From: Nitrospirota bacterium
GTDB taxonomy: Bacteria > Nitrospirota > Thermodesulfovibrionia > Thermodesulfovibrionales > Magnetobacteriaceae
Assembly (NCBI GenBank): GCA_015232165.1
Contig: JADGAE010000093.1
Location: 1-7,094 of the forward strand
Direction: 5' to 3'
DNA length: 7,094 nt
Shown in pieces: positions 6,247 through 7,094 of the stretch. Each line of letters opens with the position of its first letter. The first letter of the stretch is position 1. A program made the position numbers and the translations under genes. A model generated the notes under the pieces. It was not told where the DNA came from and ran no database searches. It saw only the letters and a list, made by a program, of their open reading frames with translations.

Positions 6247-6654
6247 ATGAACGTGAAACGGATGAACGGAAGACATGATAATGCAGGGTTTACGCTGATT
6301 GAGATACTCATCGTGGTGATGATAATTGGTCTTATTGCCTCACTAATAGCGCCGAATATCTTTGGACGGTTTGAGAAGTCCAAGGAGGAGCTTGCAAAGG
6401 CGCAGGTTGAAATGCTCTCCTCGGCGGTGCAATCTTACATGCTCGACATCGGCAGTTGCCCAAAGGAGATCAACGAACTATTGACCTCCACGGAGAAGAA
6501 ATGGCGCGGGCCATACCTCTCCAAGCAAACCATCCCGCAAGACCCCTGGAACAGGGCCTACCAGTATAAGTGTCCGGGAGAGCACGGTATGTTTGACCTC
6601 TATTCACTCGGAGCAAGTGGAAAGGTAGATGACAAGAACATAACAAACTGGTAA
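6247..6654 (+). CDS. GspG-like type II secretion pseudopilin
   Basis: A 135-residue type IV pilin-like prepilin. It has a short basic leader, the prepilin peptidase site G14 / F15-T-L-I-E19 and a hydrophobic helix (about 15-36) that anchors it in the inner membrane. A GspG-type globular part follows, with I-P-Q-D-P-W (96-101), Y-Q-Y (105-107), P-G-E-H-G (110-114), S-L-G-A-S-G (120-125) and the terminal N-W. GspG is the major subunit of the type II secretion pseudopilus. Unlike most GspG, the calcium loop is short with A-S-G in place of A-D-G, and C71 and C109 replace common non-Cys positions, so a disulfide may take over the stabilising role. No other gsp gene is nearby. ATG at 6247 has no SD; ATG at 6262 (Met6) is an alternative. 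Being part of a different pilus-like machine is possible. Confidence 0.85.
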   Translation: MNVKRMNGRHDNAGFTLIEILIVVMIIGLIASLIAPNIFGRFEKSKEELAKAQVEMLSSAVQSYMLDIGSCPKEINELLTSTEKKWRGPYLSKQTIPQDPWNRAYQYKCPGEHGMFDLYSLGASGKVDDKNITNW

Positions 6655-6661
6655 CTCACAT

Positions 6662-6684
6662 GCCCCTGGGAGGGGTTGTTTTTG
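6662..6684 (+). terminator. Rho-independent terminator after the pseudopilin gene
   Basis: CCCCT (6663-6667) pairs with AGGGG (6671-6675) around GGG, extended by a G-U pair (6662 with 6676), and is followed by TTGTTTTTG (6676-6684). It sits 8 nt after the pseudopilin stop, so that gene is probably transcribed alone. Confidence 0.7.
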
Positions 6685-6766
6685 TATCTTTTTATATTTC
6701 GTGCTAACCTCACTATTTTACCATGCCTCATTAAAGAGAATACGTAAAAAAATATGGAGTTAAACC

Positions 6767-6994
6767 ATGAAAAAAGTTAAAATTACAGCGGAATTAATAC
6801 CGGCAGAGGAAGGTGGTTACATAGTGTATTGTCCTGAACTGGACATTACAACAGAGGGAGATTCTATAGACGAGGCAATTGATATGCTCAGAGATGCGGC
6901 ACAGGGATATATTGAGGTTGTTGGAGTTAATAACATTCCTGTCTTCTCTGACTCGGTCATCAAAGAGGAGCTGGAGCTATTTATAAATGGGTAA
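6767..6994 (+). CDS. hicB: HicB-family antitoxin-like protein
   Basis: A 75-residue protein with the HicB / UPF0150 fold signature: an N-terminal strand, then G-G-Y-I-V-Y-C-P-E-L-D (16-26), T-E-G-D-S-I-D-E-A (29-37) and a helix L-R-D-A-A (41-45). HicB proteins neutralise HicA, an mRNA-cleaving toxin with a dsRNA-binding-like fold. There is no added helix-turn-helix or Arc domain, so it may not bind DNA itself. GGAG (6756-6759) lies 7 nt before the ATG. It is preceded by a terminator and so has its own transcript. The stop codon overlaps the start of a probable hicA remnant in the normal hicB-hicA arrangement, so it may now be an antitoxin without a partner. Stand-alone UPF0150 proteins also exist. 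Confidence 0.85.
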   Translation: MKKVKITAELIPAEEGGYIVYCPELDITTEGDSIDEAIDMLRDAAQGYIEVVGVNNIPVFSDSVIKEELELFING

Positions 6995-7019
6995 AGTGCC
7001 TCCTCTAAGGGGTGCATAA
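6987..7019 (+). pseudogene. hicA: Truncated hicA toxin remnant
   Basis: ATG at 6987 overlaps the hicB stop (6992-6994) out of frame, a typical hicB-hicA junction. It opens Met-Gly-Lys-Val-Pro-Pro-Leu-Arg-Gly-Ala and then stops at TAA (7017-7019). Met-Gly-Lys-Val-Pro-x-Leu-x-Gly is how many HicA proteins begin, but the rest, including the catalytic His of the G-S-H motif, is absent in any frame up to the window end. The break lies about 20 nt before a GC-rich repeat, so insertion or deletion linked to the repeat is a likely cause. The evidence is only about nine residues. Confidence 0.5.
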
Positions 7020-7039
7020 AAAAATGGTGGGCGCCTTGA

Positions 7040-7094
7040 GGAAAGAAAGGGGCGGCTCCGCTCGCACAGCGACGTTACCGCGCCCCCTTCAGAA
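7040..7094. repeat. GC-rich intergenic repeat, copy 2 with loop insertion
   Basis: AAAGGGGCGGCTCCG (7046-7060) matches 5990-6004 exactly, and CCCCCTTCAGAA (7083-7094) matches 6006-6017. Between the matching parts this copy has 21 extra nucleotides. The outer stem GGGGCG (7049-7054) with CGCCCC (7081-7086) is kept, and the insert adds a small inner hairpin, CGCT (7059-7062) with AGCG (7068-7071). The element runs off the window end, so its second hairpin is not visible. Confidence 0.65.

Noticed and set aside
7020..7094. Continuation of hicA in another frame after the TAA
   Set aside because: None of the three forward frames shows a HicA-like helix or the G-S-H motif; the open frame there is a translation of the repeat.

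Overview
The window looks like chromosomal DNA of a Gram-negative, free-living bacterium with environmental-type signalling. It holds a large soluble multi-sensor histidine kinase, a single-domain receiver with a K-S-S-D motif, a type II secretion (GspG-like) pseudopilin and several short GC-rich palindromic repeats. The gene styles and the repeats remind me of Nitrospirota (for example magnetotactic members) or former Deltaproteobacteria. That placement is an impression, not something the sequence proves. All convincing genes are on the + strand.

Positions 1-178 hold a GC-rich hairpin, a 36-nt pure pyrimidine run and an AT-rich promoter region. Positions 179-5799 are one tight gene block: galT (galactose-1-phosphate uridylyltransferase), a PAS-PAS-GAF-PAS histidine kinase, a CheY-like response regulator (4-bp ATGA overlap with the kinase), an RlmD/RumA-type Fe-S rRNA uracil methyltransferase, and an unrecognised 148-residue protein whose Shine-Dalgarno lies inside the last codons of the methyltransferase gene. 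Gaps are 49 nt or less, so co-transcription is likely. No terminator lies between these genes.

Positions 5800-6246 (447 nt) are non-coding and rich in palindromes: a small hairpin, two mutually exclusive AT-rich hairpins, a GC-rich double-hairpin repeat whose complementary strand reads like an intrinsic terminator, and a 20-bp dRS3-like palindrome. After this come a lone GspG-like pseudopilin gene with its own sigma70-like promoter and terminator (6247-6684), then a HicB-type antitoxin gene (6767-6994). Overlapping the end of hicB is what appears to be the start of hicA (Met-Gly-Lys-Val-Pro-Pro-Leu), which stops after ten codons just before a second copy of the GC-rich repeat. The toxin therefore seems broken, or interrupted by the repeat, within this window.

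The kinase and receiver form a cytoplasmic two-component pair with no DNA-binding output in the window. The link to galT and rlmD is a co-location, not a demonstrated pathway. I did not find a clear new multi-gene system. The most useful leads are the truncated hicA, the repeat family with a stem-preserving 21-nt loop insertion, the unknown 148-residue protein at the end of the operon, and the orphan pseudopilin with an unusual cysteine pair.
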